From: Siphonodentalium dalli | Taxonomy: Eukaryota > Mollusca > Scaphopoda > Gadilida > Siphonodentaliidae | DNA length: 64,000 nucleotides | Direction of reading: 5' to 3' | NCBI GenBank assembly: GCA_032622095.1 | Contig: CP136064.1 | Location: forward strand, 214,534,205-214,598,204 | Shown here: positions 45,500-56,569 of the stretch, piece by piece | Numbering within the stretch: the stretch's first letter is position 1 | Layout of the letters: every line of letters starts with the position of its first letter | Position numbers and translations under genes: made by a program | Notes under the pieces: model-generated | Seen by the model: only the letters and a program-made list of their open reading frames with translations | What the model was told of the DNA's origin: nothing | Database searches by the model: none

Positions 45500-45960
45500 C
45501 CCTTTCAGTGCCATGGGCCGATCTCATCGGCCCTAATTTACGGTCTGTAAAATCGGCCCTTAAAATAAAAAAAAAATCGATATATTTTTTGTTTTGGTTG
45601 AATTTTTTTTGGGTATGCTTAAGCATGCTAAAGCGAATTAAAAAACTAACTGGTTAAAACCTTAGGGGCATGTTATAACTCAAAACTATCACCAAGTATT
45701 CACAGTAATGATTTTGATGCCCATGAAAAATTAAGATTCCCTGGCACTAAACCTACAAAATAAGTCTGTTAAAGAATATAAGAAAAAATTATTACAATTG
45801 TAAACATTTGTGAAAAATAATAACAAATGATGAAAAATTGTTAGGCCAATGCATTCTCTTATATATGCTAGGCGACCTATGGTCGACTCGCATATATAAG
45901 AGAATGCCTTGGCACAGGGTATATGGGTTGATACAAAAATCGGACCTGGCACTGAAAGGG
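45500..45960. mobile_element. piggyBac-like MITE (461 bp)
   Basis: TTAA at 45496-45499 and 45961-45964 flanks perfect 13 bp inverted ends CCCTTTCAGTGCC. The TTAA target and CCC(T)TT start are characteristic of piggyBac elements. There is no transposase. An internal perfect hairpin with 18 bp arms (GCATTCTCTTATATATGC at 45851-45868 and its complement at 45890-45907) lies near the right end. Confidence 0.9.
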
Positions 45961-46367
45961 TTAACAGGGACGTAAAGTGGCAACGTTTAAATGGGAATAC
46001 AGTGTTAATTTTCGGGACAAGATTACTCAATATCTACAAACCGTAGACAAATTATTCATGTCTTGTTGGAATGTTTGAGAATTTATCTAGTGACAACGGG
46101 AAGCATATTTTTCACTTTATTTTTTATTTTGTGACATTTGATGGAAATATTTTAAATAATGATTTACTGGTGACCTGTCTAATAATATCCAACATGGGAT
46201 AAAAATCAAAATTGCGCTCCGCGTTGTCACTAGATAAATATTTAAACTTTCCAAAAAGGTATGATATGATCACCTGCGCTTTGTAAGGTTTGATCAATAT
46301 TTTCCAAATATTAACGCTGAATTCCCCGTTCAAATGTTGCCAGTTTACCTCAATCTTAACCTTATAA

Positions 46368-46423
46368 GCCAGTGCATTAACTTATACATTCGAGACTCCC
46401 TATATATAATAGAATGCACTGGC
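46368..46423. repeat. hairpin with perfect 11 bp arms
   Basis: GCCAGTGCATT at 46368-46378 is matched by AATGCACTGGC at 46413-46423. The loop and the 'cattct..tatatat' context resemble the hairpin inside the piggyBac-like MITE, so it may be a relic of a related element. Confidence 0.7.
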
Positions 46424-47270
46424 ACATTATATATCACGTCATGAAAGTGTGAAAATATAATCAGACGATAGACAGACCATACAAGTGCTGAATGATTCCT
46501 ATTAATTGGTGGCAGATGTTCGGATAACACATTCGACAAACATTTCCTAAGAGAACTACTCGTCAATGAGCATTTAGAAAAGAAAGAGTCATATATAGTC
46601 TTTATCTTCCTAAACACGTGTGATATAGTATCCGGGGTATAAAATAATAGATATGAGTCGAAGACATCTGTCATCTATCAATTGATTTCAATTCGATATT
46701 TTATTATGTCATGCGATAATCAAGTGGGACATAAAACAGTCCCAAATGTATTGGATGTATATTGTACCAGAAAGTTCGAAATATAATCATCATTAATTGA
46801 CAGAAGCCTTTCCAGTTTGTTCGATTTATATTTATTATTTTATAACCAGGAAACTATATAAACATTGTAATAGGAAGATATAGACCATCTTTAAACCTCT
46901 TTTTGACTTGAAGCTTCAGCTCATATTTATTCTGTCCGTATAACAATATCTCCAATATACTTTTCTTTAAAAAATTGGTATACCGGATTGACTTGTGTCC
47001 ATTTGAATATTCGGCCATCCAGGCATATATCTCAGTTAGACACAATACCATTCGAGTTTTCAGTTTTCCTTCTTTTTCATATGGAAAGATCGGTTTTCTG
47101 TTCAAGAAGAAATCTGAGCCACGGTTCATCGGATCTCAATGAAATTTGGTATTTACAGGGTGCTTTTAAAATAGACTTTAAAAGTGCCCAATATTGTTTG
47201 CATTTTATGTTATATTTCTTTTGTTTTCTAGAAGTAAACTTGTATCCGTCGGTCTGAGTTTTATAATTGC
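46424..47270. other. unassigned AT-rich sequence
   Basis: One 91-codon open stretch (46854-47129, -) has no recognised domain. 'gatctcaatgaaatttggtatttacag' near 47130 is a common repeat-type phrase. Confidence 0.4.
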
Positions 47271-48515
47271 GAAAAAGTCACGAACGTCACTTCTCTTCTG
47301 ACAAACTCTCCCAGAATCAAAATCTCGGCTCGCCATACGCATGCAAGGTAAAGGACGCTGTGGGTAGGGTCGTACATTCTGGGTGGAGGTGTAATGTGTG
47401 ACCCCCAAGCACCCCACCCCGCAAATAATCCAGGTAGTGCTTCTGTCGGGCAGTTGTCAGACAAATTCATCCTTACTTTGGTCATTTGAAGATTTTCTTG
47501 CAAATATTGCCAAGGAATATTGCCCTACTTAATTGTAAAATAGTAAACGCGAACCAAAGTGCCCAACAAAGACAAATAGTATACATAAAATTACAGTTCT
47601 AATGTTTTTGCTGGTTCGTCAAATTGTTTAATGAGATTGCTGATTATTGCTTGGCCTACACTAATGTACATGCTCATGCATCCTATCCGGTCTTCGGTAT
47701 TTGTATTTATCATATGTCCTGAATTGTATAACGTCGGTCTATTTAGCGGAAACGTCGGGCGAGGATACATTACGCACCCTAATATGTTGAGGAAGTTATG
47801 TGCCTGGCTGTGGGAGCTTGCTCTTCAGCATCAATATCTCATCTATAATGTCAGCATCTGGAGTCCAAAATGTAAATCTCATCTGACCATTTCCGTGGTA
47901 TTTTAAACCATTTGGTCGAGAGGTAATTATACAGAATGATGGATAAGTGGGTGAGGTAAACATACTCGAAAGTGTCCATGTATATCGAGACCGTATATCG
48001 ATCATCTCATTTCACATTTTACATCAAGTCCCTCCATGGGACTTGTATCAAAGTGCGTAATTCTGTACGGCTTTCATAATCGACTAAAATGATAATACTG
48101 GCAATCAATATGAGTCAATCCTGTTCGGCTTTCATAGTCGACTAAATGCTAATACAGACAATCAATACGAGTCAATCCCCGTTCTTATAAATACGTCATG
48201 AGTATAGTTGGTTTTACATTGTATAAGTTTGGGAGTAAAAACATCGTGTATTAGCTCAATTTTAGAATGAGATGACCAAAGCGAACTGGTGTTTGAGTTC
48301 CAACGGGAAATAAACTCTATACTCTGTCGATATTCAAGTTATAACTTTGTGAATAATTTAACGACTATAGCCAATCTACCAGTTAGGTTTTATGATATGC
48401 CTGCTTTAGTTCCCGGCCAACTGATTCATATGTAATGTTTGTTCCGGAGATTTGCATGGAAACCCCCATTCAAAATTTTTCACTTTATATCTTCTTAATC
48501 GCTAGTATTGTGCTT

Positions 48516-48521
48516 TACCTT
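48516..48521 (-). other. predicted splice donor of the chemoreceptor-like gene
   Basis: AAG|GTAAAG on the minus strand (exon ends at 48519) directly after the sixth hydrophobic helix. Reading through it adds only about 8 non-conserved codons before a stop, which fits intron sequence. Confidence 0.5.
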
Positions 48522-49667
48522 ATCGCTCATATAGATACCGGATACTGTCAAGAGAATGGACCACACCAGGATACTGAAAACACTCATCGCCGCGATCACA
48601 CCATCTACAGTCGTGATTGTTCCATAGATAAATCCGTAACTTGTGAAGCAGAAAATTGATAGAGCGATAAAGTAGGTTCCACAGGGAATCAGAACGACAC
48701 ATTGATCAAGTTTACGAACGAGAGAGAGAAGTTGTTCAAACCGATTCCTCAGTTCGGATATCTCAAGACATATTTTCTCCTGGGACTCGTTTGTTAATTC
48801 TGCAACGCCAACTTTCACCTCGGAATATGTTATATAGAAAAGGATCATATAGAATGTGTAATACCCCGTCACACTTTCGAAGAACATCACAACATACAAA
48901 CTGCAAAGTATTGCGCCGCCAATGCCATTGTACTCCTCTATGCCGAATAATTGCAGAGTGGTGACGCTGCGTACAACAGGCGTCTCATTTGGAAGCAGTG
49001 GTAGAATCACGGGCAATACCACAACGCAAGCCATATTCACGAAAGAGATGTTGATGTGCATTATTCGTGATTGTTTAATTAGCGCCTTGAAGTTTGTAGA
49101 CGTTCGGTGCTCCAAGCTATATCGATGATATTCTTCAATGTACTCAGCGAAATCTGTTGCACTTTTCCATATAAATCCTATGTTAATAAACGTATTGATA
49201 AACAGTGTAACGATATTAGAGAAGACCACGAAAACACTAGATGATAGCCCATCGTGATATAATGTCAGCTCATACACGACACGAGCTATATGCAGCACAT
49301 TGAAGAATACTACGCACACGCAACGAACGAACCGCAATATGTCCAAGATTGTAACCGTTTTTACCTTTCCTTCTCTCAATTTCCGAACTAAATCAGAACT
49401 TAGTCCCCGGAAAATCAGCCAGAATCGTATTTGTTCGAAACATAGATTTGCTTCATCTTGATTGGTTCTCTGATTTTTGTTTCGTCGTGAATTCGTTTCT
49501 GCTTCTATTCTGGATGGCATACTGTTAGACCGCGAATTCTTACCGATGAATCGCATCGGAAACAGCGGATATAACAATGTAGTCATCTCCAAGCGGAAAC
49601 ACAATCGAAAGGCTCCGGCGTTGAGCGCCCATACAGATACAATAGGCGGGTACAGATTGGCGAACAA
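48519..49667 (-). CDS. gustatory-receptor-like chemoreceptor, copy 1 (last exon not found)
   Basis: Probable 7-transmembrane ligand-gated receptor. The open frame runs from about 49675 to a TGA-type stop at 48495. The first in-frame ATG is at 49584-49586, but similarity with copy 3 extends upstream of it, so an upstream exon is likely. Six hydrophobic helices are visible: 'ILRFVRCVCVVFFNVLHIA', 'SSSVFVVFSNIVTLFINTFI', 'INISFVNMACVVVLPVILPL', 'GAILCSLYVVMFF...FYITY', 'GTYFIALSIFCFTSYGFIY' and 'AAMSVFSILVWSILLTVSGI'. The loop before helix 5 ('FEQLLSLVRKLDQCV') is in the style of insect Gr/invertebrate GRL proteins. After helix 6, AAG|GTAAAG at 48519/48518 is a good splice donor, matching the intron that precedes the TM7 exon in this superfamily. 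The TM7 exon was not identified. Confidence 0.6.
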
Positions 49668-50224
49668 CGCAAGTTATCAGTCAGTTGATCAATTCAGCAT
49701 TTACACCCCATTAGTAGCATATATACGGATAACTAAATGGGTGAGTGAGCTTACGGATCGATAAAAGTATCCGGAATATTGTGGACCATCACTAAAGTTA
49801 TTATTCTCTAAGTGATTTGGTAAATCTGATATCATGGGACTTGGGACCCCCGAGGTTAGCCTCAAATCAGTTTGCCCATACAACACAACATAGCATAGCG
49901 TGAGAGGTTAAGAACGCTGTGGGCAGTATCGTAATTCTGGTGGGGTGTAGGGTGTGAACCCCTCCAAATATTCCAAATATTGCTTCCGTCGGACAGTTAT
50001 CTGGCAAATACATTCTCCGGTCGAATGAAGATTTTGTTGCAATTATTGCCAAGAGAATATTGCCCTACTTAATTGTAAAATAGTAAACGTAACCAAAGTG
50101 CCAAACAAAGACCTAAATAGTATACATAAAATTACAGTTCTAATGTTTTTGCTGGTTCGTCAAATTCTTTAATGAGATTGACGCTTACTGCCCTACACCA
50201 CTGTGCAATTTATGATCAGAGAAT

Positions 50225-51413
50225 TTAGATGTGGTGACCCCATGTGGGCCCAGGGTAGAATGTGCCTACCGCCCCACTGCGAGGGTACCAATCCCCTAAT
50301 GTGGTACCCTGTTTGCCATGGGGTGCGGGATATCCCATCAGATCTGGTGTAGGAGTCTGGAGGTACTAGGGCGGCCGTATCACATGAGGCGACGACCTGA
50401 GGATACGGATTAGCTCATGGTCCTCTTTGTTCATACGTCTCTTCAAGACGGGTGGTTGAGTTGACCCGGCTCAATCAATCGGCTAGTCACGCCTCTCCAC
50501 AGTGATTCAGATTCATTTTTTTCCCATGTTGTATTGCTCGTTTGATCTTGAAGTATTGTTTCCTGTTGTTTTTCTCGTATGATATTTCTGTTCTCTCCTG
50601 TCTCTTTTGTGTTCGTCCTGATGATTGTTGAGTGTTGAATCTTGTATTGCTAACGCCTGCCTCACTGTGGAGAGGTACCGGGAGGCTGCTATAATATATG
50701 CACTGGCTAAACGGGTCACTGCTTCATCTATGTACCAGTCTTTGGCCCGACCAGATTTCGAAGGGTAGTCCACGGCGGCTGCTGGGCTAGTTGTCATTTT
50801 TGTTTGCTTTTCGTATAGCAACTCAAATAAAAAACAACGTATTGCTCGTAAGAATGATGACTAACAAGTTCCGATGATGCTGTGATATTCCCTCTGTACT
50901 TGGTTCTTGGCTTTGACAAATGTGAAAAGACCTTCTGTTTGTCATTACTAAAATGCTGCGGAGCATTGCTGGACAATTGAGGTATGTTAAACCAATCAAA
51001 TCTGGGCCAACCAGTGACTCTCTCTTGATTGAATGTTCAACGAAAGTTCAATCTGATGCTCTGCAGGAGTTAACAACTATTGCACAGATACTAATGCTGG
51101 TTACTCATCACAATACATTGAATAGTAGCAGAGCTGTGTTGTGTTGCGACCCGCGATATAGCTGATTCTTCGAAGTCAGATATATTGGCGGAGTTGTCAC
51201 CATGCACAGGGAGTTACAGAGGCCGTAGATTTACAAAGACTGTTGGTGGACAAAAAGTTCCTCTAAATAGTTATCTTCTGACCTTCAACTGGTGCGAACA
51301 TCCACAGACATTGAAGGTTGTGTATATGAAGATGGATTTAAGCACATTTGTTCCAAACCCATTGCGATGTTTTAAATGTCAGGGGTATAGCCATGGCTAG
51401 GAACATTTCAGTC
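50225..51413 (+). pseudogene. non-LTR retrotransposon 5' part with zinc-knuckle ORF1, fragment 1
   Basis: 50225-50510 is a GC-richer leader ('tgaccccatgtgggccc', 'ctaatgtggtacc', 'ctggaggtactagggcgg') shared with 52425-52590. From about 50870 frames read like a Gag-type ORF1: 'PLYLVLGFDKCEKTF', 'SIAGQLRYVKPIKSG', 'LLIECSTKVQSDALQ', 'HNTLNSSRAVL', then 'NSYLLTFNWCEHP' and 'FVPNPLRCFKCQGYSHG' (CCHC zinc knuckle start, 51350-51396) before a TAG. At least two shifts. The fragment ends at 'gaacatttcagtc' (51413), fused to receptor copy 2. No RT follows. Confidence 0.65.
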
Positions 51414-52161
51414 AAGAGAATGGACCATACCAGGATACTGAAAACACTCATCGCCGCCATCACAATATCTTGAGTCGTGATTGTTCCATAGATAAATCCG
51501 TAACTTGTGAAGCAGAAAATTGACAGAGCGATAAAGTAGTTTCCACCGGAAATCATGACGACACATTTATCTAGTTTACGAACGAGAGATAGAAGTCGTT
51601 CAAACCGATTCCTCAGTTCGGATATCTGAAGACATATTTTCTCCTGGGACCCGTTTGTTAATTCTGCAACGCCAACTTTCACCTCGGAATAAGTTATATA
51701 GAAAAGGATCATATAGATTGTGTAATACCCCGTCACACTTTCGAAGAACGTCATAACATACAAACTGCACAGTATTGCGCCGCCAAGGCCATTGTAATCC
51801 TCTATGCCGAATAATTGCAGAGTGGTGACGCTGCGTACAATAGGCGACTCACTTGGAAACAGTGGTAGAATCACGGGCAATACCACAACGCAAGCCATAT
51901 TCACGAAAGAGATGTTGATGTGCATTATTCGTGATTGTTTAATTAGCGCCTTGAAGTTTGTTGACGTTCGGTACTCCAAGCTATATCGATGATATTCTTC
52001 AATGTACTCAGCGAAATATGTTGCACTTTTCCATACAAATCCTATGTTAATAAACGTATTGATAAACAGTGTAACGATAGAGAAGACCACGAAAACACTA
52101 GATGATAGCCCGTCGTGATATAACGTCATCTCATACACGACACGCGCTATATGCAGCACAT
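51414..52161 (-). pseudogene. gustatory-receptor-like copy 2, truncated at both ends but open
   Basis: About 250 codons remain open and very similar to copy 1, from 'NVLHIARVVYE' (helix 1) to 'VFSILVWSILLT' (helix 6). One codon is deleted in frame ('VFSIVTLF' for 'VFSNIVTLF'). At 52162-52205 a short N-terminal piece ('acgaaacaaaaatcatagaaccaatc') is joined directly, so about 150 bases between are deleted. At 51413 the C-terminus is replaced by a retrotransposon zinc-knuckle fragment. It lacks the splice donor and last exon, so no normal product is expected. Confidence 0.65.
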
Positions 52162-52424
52162 TGATTGGTTCTATGATTTTTGTTTCGTCGTGTGTTCGTT
52201 TCTGCAAATACATTCTCTGGTCGAATGAAGATTTTGTTGCAATTATTGCCAAGAGAATATTGCCCTACGTAATTGTAAAATAGTAAACGTAAACCAAAGT
52301 GCCCAACAAAGACAAATAGTATACATAAAATTACAGTTCTAATGTTTTTGCTGGTTCGTCAAATTCTTTAATGAGATTGACGCTTACTGCCCTACACCAC
52401 TGTGCAATTTATGACCAGATAATT

Positions 52425-52676
52425 TAGATTTGGTGACCCCATGTGGGCCCGGGGCATAATTGGCCTACAGCCCCATTGCGAGGGGTACCAATCCCCTAAT
52501 GTGGCACCATGTTCGCCGTGGGATGCAGCCCGTGAGGTGTGGTGTATGAGTTCTGGAGGTACTCTGGCGGCCGTATCACGCGAGGCATCGAAGATGGATT
52601 TATGCACATTTGTTCCAAACCCATTGCGATGTTTTAAATGTCAGGGGTATGGCCATGGCCAGGAACATTTCAGTCT
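52425..52676 (+). pseudogene. retrotransposon 5' leader plus zinc-knuckle piece, fragment 2
   Basis: The leader (52425-52590) is fused directly to the zinc-knuckle segment (52591-52676, 'FVPNPLRCFKCQGYGHGQEH'), deleting the ORF1 middle present in fragment 1. The 3' border 'gaacatttcagtc' is the same as in fragment 1 but is followed by a different part of the duplicated unit (the 'cagcatcaatatt' block). Confidence 0.7.
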
Positions 52677-53197
52677 TTGTAGCTCTTCGTGCAGCATCAA
52701 TATTTCATCTATAATGTCAGCGTCTGGAGTCCAAAATGTAAGTCACATCTGACCATTTCAGTGGTAGTTTAAACCATTTTGGTCGAGAGGTAATTATACA
52801 GAATTATGGATAATTGGATGACGGTAAACATACCCGAAAGTGTCCATGCATTACGAGGCCGTATATTGATCATTTCACATTTTACACCAAGTCCCTACAT
52901 GGGACTTGATGCATCACAGTGCATAATTCTATACGGCTTTCATAATCGACTAAATGCTAATACTGACACGGCAGTCAATCCCCGTTCTTATAAATACTGT
53001 TTTAAGTATAGTTGCTATAACATTGTATACGTGCACATGTATAACCTATAGGCTGATACGTTTGGCATTAAAACATCGTGTATTAGCTCCATTTTTGATA
53101 CAGATGACCAAAGCGAACAGGTGTTAGAGTCTATTAACTCTATTCTTCTGATATTTACGTCATAACTTTGTGAACAATTTAACTACTATAGCCAATC

Positions 53198-54090
53198 AGT
53201 TCGGATATCTCAAGACATATTTTCTCCTGAGACCCGTTTGTTAATTCTGCAACTCCAACTTTCACCTCAGATTATGTTATGTAGAAAAGAATCATATAGA
53301 ATGTGTAATACCCCGTGGCAATTTCGAAAAACGTCATAACAGACAAACTGAAAAATATTGCGCCACCAAGGCCATTGTACTCTTCTATGCCGAATAATTG
53401 TAGAGCGGTGACGCTGCGCACCATAGCCGACTCACTTGGAAGCAGTGGTAGTATCACGGGCAATACCACAACGCAAGCAATATTCATGAAAGTGATGTTG
53501 ATGTGCATTATTCGTGATTGTTTAATTAACGCATTGAAGTTTGTAGTCGTTTGGTACGCCGAACTATATTTTCGATATTCTTAAATGTACTCAGCGAAAT
53601 ATGTTGCACTTTTCCATAGAAATCCTATGTTAATAAACGTTATGAAAAACAATGTAACGATATTAGAGAAGACAGCGAGAACACTAGATGATAGCCCGTC
53701 GTGATATAACGTCAGCTCATATATACACGACACGAGCTATATGCAGCATCATGAAGATTACTGCACACACGCAACGAACGAACTGCAATACGTCCAAGAT
53801 TGTAACCGTTTTCATTTTTCCTGCTCTAAGTTTTCGGACTAAATCAGAACATAGTCCGCGGAAAATCAGCCAGAATCTTATTTGTTCGAAACATATATTT
53901 GCTTCATTTTGATTGGTTCTATGATTTTTGTTTCGTCGTGTGTTCGTTTTTGCTTCTATTCTGGATGACATAACGTTAGACCTCGAATTCCTGCTGATGA
54001 ATCGCACCGCTGAAACAGTGGATATATCAACGTTGTCCTCTCAAAACGAAAACACAATAGAAAGGCTCCGGAGCTTAACGCACATAGCGC
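53198..54090 (-). pseudogene. gustatory-receptor-like copy 3, pseudogene
   Basis: Homologous to copy 1 from the N-terminal block ('ALSSGAFLLCFR', about 54060-54090) to the loop before helix 5 (53198), where the sequence jumps to flanking DNA; helices 5 and 6 are deleted. A TAA at 53581-53583 (minus strand) replaces Glu in the 'EYIEEYHRY' block, and frameshifts occur near 53650 and 53735. More diverged from copies 1 and 2 than these are from each other. Confidence 0.7.
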
Positions 54091-54295
54091 CAGTTAGGTA
54101 GGAAGGAACAACTTATTATGGATTCAACACACACGACAAACCTTCGAAGGAATTAAGTTTATTCAATTTGAACACGTGCTTCTCAAACCACAACCCAGAC
54201 AAGACAAAACCTGGTCACACTTAACGGAGACATTTCCCAATCGCTCCCACTCACACATAGTCAATCACATCACTAATACTCTATGGCGCAACCAC

Positions 54296-54326
54296 TTTTC
54301 TTTCTTCCTTTCTTTCTTTCTGCACT
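54296..54326. repeat. TTTC-rich microsatellite
   Basis: Pyrimidine tract 'ttctttcttcctttctttcttt' just upstream of the TIR element. Confidence 0.8.
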
Positions 54327-54540
54327 TCTACGTTCAACGTGAACAGTTAAAAAAAACATAGGAGATCGCCAACCGATAACGTAGCTTAATTGAACAGGAT
54401 TCCTAAATTTCTCTCTAAGTGACTGCATGGGAAAATCTGATAATGAGACTTGCACATCGGCATTTTTGTCCCAGTCATAAGTCCTGGGACAAGCCGAGAC
54501 AGGCGAGACAGCAAAAAATAAAGTATATAGTCTGTTGATA

Positions 54541-55769
54541 TTTCCTGTCCCAGTAGAAAGGTCTGGGACAGACCGGGACAGAATTATTTTGAAGAGGATC
54601 TTATTTGGGAACCATGGGACAAACTGATTTGACTGGTACAGACCGAGACAAACACATTCCTAATGTTTTCATATTAAATATATTATTTACCTTTGATATT
54701 TCCTGTCCCAATAGAAAGGTCTGGGACAGACCGGGACAGAATTATTTTGAAGAGGATCTTATTTGGGAACCGTGGGACAAACTGATTTGACTGGTACAGA
54801 CCGAGACAAACACATTTCTAATGTTTTCATATTAAATATATTATTTACCTTTGATATTTCATGTCCCAATAGAAAGGTCTGGGACAGACCGGGACAGAAT
54901 TATTTTCAAGAGGATCTTATTTGGGAACCATGGGACAAACTGATTGGACTGGTACAGACCGAGACAAACACATTCCTAATGTTTTCATATTAAATATATT
55001 ATTTACCTTTGATATTTCCTGTCCCAATAGAAAGGTCTGGGACAGACCGGGACAGAATTATTTTGAAGAGGATCTTATTTGGGAACCGTGGGACAAACTG
55101 ATTTGACTGGTACAGACCGTGACAAACACATTTCTAATGTTTTCATATTAAATATATTATTTACCTTTGATATTTCCTGTCCCAATAGAAAGGTCTGGGA
55201 CAGACCGGGACATAATTATTTTGAAGAGGATCTTATTTGGGAACCATGAGACAAACTGATTTGACTGGTACAGACCGAGACAAACACATTTCTAATGTTT
55301 TCATATTAAATATATTATTTACCTTTGATATTTCCTGTCCCAATAGAAAGGTCTGGGACAGACCGGGACAGAATTATTTTCAAGAGGATCTTATTTGGGA
55401 ACCATGGGACAAACTGATTGGACTGGTACAGACCGAGACAAACACATTCCTAATGTTTTCATATTAAATATATTATTTACCTTTGATATTTCCTGTCCCA
55501 ATAGAAAGGTCTGGGACAGACCGGGACAGAATTATTTTGAAGAGGATCTTATTTTAGAACCATGGGACAAACTTATTTGACTGGTACAGACCGAGACAAA
55601 CACATTTCTAATGTTTTCATATTAAATATATTATTTACCTTTGATATTTCCTGTCCCAATAGAAAGGTCTGGGACAGACCGGGACAGAATTATTTTCAAG
55701 AGGATCTTATTTGGGAACCATGGGACAAACTGATTGGATTGGTACAGACCGAGACAAACACATTTCTAT
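54541..55769. repeat. 158 bp satellite, ~8 copies
   Basis: 'catgggacaaactgatt' recurs at 158-base intervals (about 54612, 54770, 54928, ...). Units contain 'ggtacagaccgagacaaac', 'ttcatattaaatatattatt' and 'ggtctgggacagaccgggac'. Units alternate between variants (ggaaccATggg / ggaaccGTggg; 'ttgaag' / 'ttcaag'), hinting at a two-unit higher-order structure. Open frames of 61-76 codons repeat with the units and are not genes. Confidence 0.93.
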
Positions 55770-55812
55770 GAAAACATTAGGAATGTGTTTGTCTCGGTCT
55801 GTACCAGTTAAA
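55740..55812. repeat. inverted junction between the two arrays
   Basis: 'ggtacagaccgagacaaac' (ending 55769) is followed within 11 bases by its reverse complement ('gtttgtctcggtctgtacc'). The last 158 bp unit thus turns back on itself, forming a hairpin of about 28 bp arms where the array switches to the 71 bp satellite. Confidence 0.85.
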
Positions 55813-55845
55813 AAACTGATTGAAAATTAATCTGTCGCAGTCAGA

Positions 55846-56483
55846 AAAAAACAGCGGGTAGTTTTACTCAGAGAACAGGGACCAAACTGATTCTACTGTG
55901 ACATGAGCGAGACAAAAAATAACAGCGGGCAGTTTTACTCAGAGAACAGGGACCAAACTGATTCTGCTGGGACAGGAGCGAGACAAAAAATAACAGCGGG
56001 CAGTTTTACTCAGAGAACAGGGACCAAACTGATTCTGCTGGGACATGAGCGAGACAAAAAATAACAGCGGGCAGTTTTACTCAGAGAACAGGGACCAAAC
56101 TGATTCTACTGTGACATGAGCGAGACAAAAAATAACAGCGGGCAGTTTTACTCAGAGAACAAGGACCAAACTGATTCTACTGTGACATGAGCGAGACAAA
56201 AAATAACAGCGGGCAGTTTTACTCAGAGAACAGGGACCAAACTGATTCTGCTGGGACAGGAGCGAGACACACAAAAACAGCGGGTAGTTTTACTCAGAGA
56301 ACAGGTACCAAACTGATTCTGCTGGGACAGGAGGGAGACAACAAAAAAACAGCGGGTAGTTTTACTCCGAGAACAGGGACCAAACTGATTCTGCTGGGAC
56401 AGGAGCGAGACACAAAAAAACAGCGGGTAGTTTTACTCAGAGAACAGGGACCAAACTGATTCTACTGGGACAGGAGCGAGACA
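55846..56483. repeat. 71 bp satellite, ~9 copies
   Basis: 'gttttactcagagaacagg' recurs every 71 bases (55861, 55932, 56003, ...). Each unit continues 'gaccaaactgattct.ctg.gacag/tgagcgagac' and an A-run plus 'acagcggg'. 'caaactgatt' is shared with the 158 bp unit, so the two satellites are probably related. Confidence 0.93.
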
Positions 56484-56569
56484 GACTATATACTTTATTT
56501 TTTTCTGTCTCGCCTGTCTCGGCTTGTCCCAGGACTTATGACTGGGACAAAAATGCCGATGTATTTTCT

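Larger units (their letters stand above)
47270..54110. repeat. three-fold segmental duplication holding the chemoreceptor-like genes
   Basis: Flanking blocks recur in order. 'aatattgccctac.taattgtaaaatagtaaacg' with 'cagttctaatgtttttgctggttcgtc' occurs at about 47512, 50055 and 52255. 'cagcatcaatat.tcatctataatgtcagc' occurs at 47828 and 52690. 'gatgaccaaagcgaac' occurs at 48272 and 53104. The receptor coding block occurs at 48.5, 51.4 and 53.2 kb. The order is that of tandem duplication followed by separate deletions. Confidence 0.8.
54454..56562. mobile_element. TIR element enclosing two satellites (2.1 kb)
   Basis: The left 80 bp, beginning ACATCGGCATTTTTGTCCCA, are the near-perfect reverse complement of the right end (about 56483-56562); both read inward through 'gggacaagccgagacaggcg' to 'aaagtatatagtctg'. 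There is no coding sequence. The interior is an 8-copy array of 158 bp and a 9-copy array of 71 bp, separated by a short inverted block. Both array units contain 'gggac(a)' and 'gagaca' motifs like those in the TIR, suggesting that terminal sequence or transposase sites were amplified. No target duplication was recognised, so the superfamily is unknown. Confidence 0.85.

Noticed and set aside
47796-48005. Last (TM7) exon of the chemoreceptor-like gene
   Set aside because: This block is conserved between duplicated units, but its frame is not preserved in the second copy and it has no hydrophobic helix or TYxxxxxQ motif.
50513-50821. 102-codon minus-strand frame between the retrotransposon leader and ORF1
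   Set aside because: It is antisense to the retrotransposon region and has no recognised domain; probably a shadow.
54605-55771. Repeated 61-76 codon frames in the 158 bp array
   Set aside because: Identical peptides repeat at the satellite period and end at the same stop; no gene-like context.
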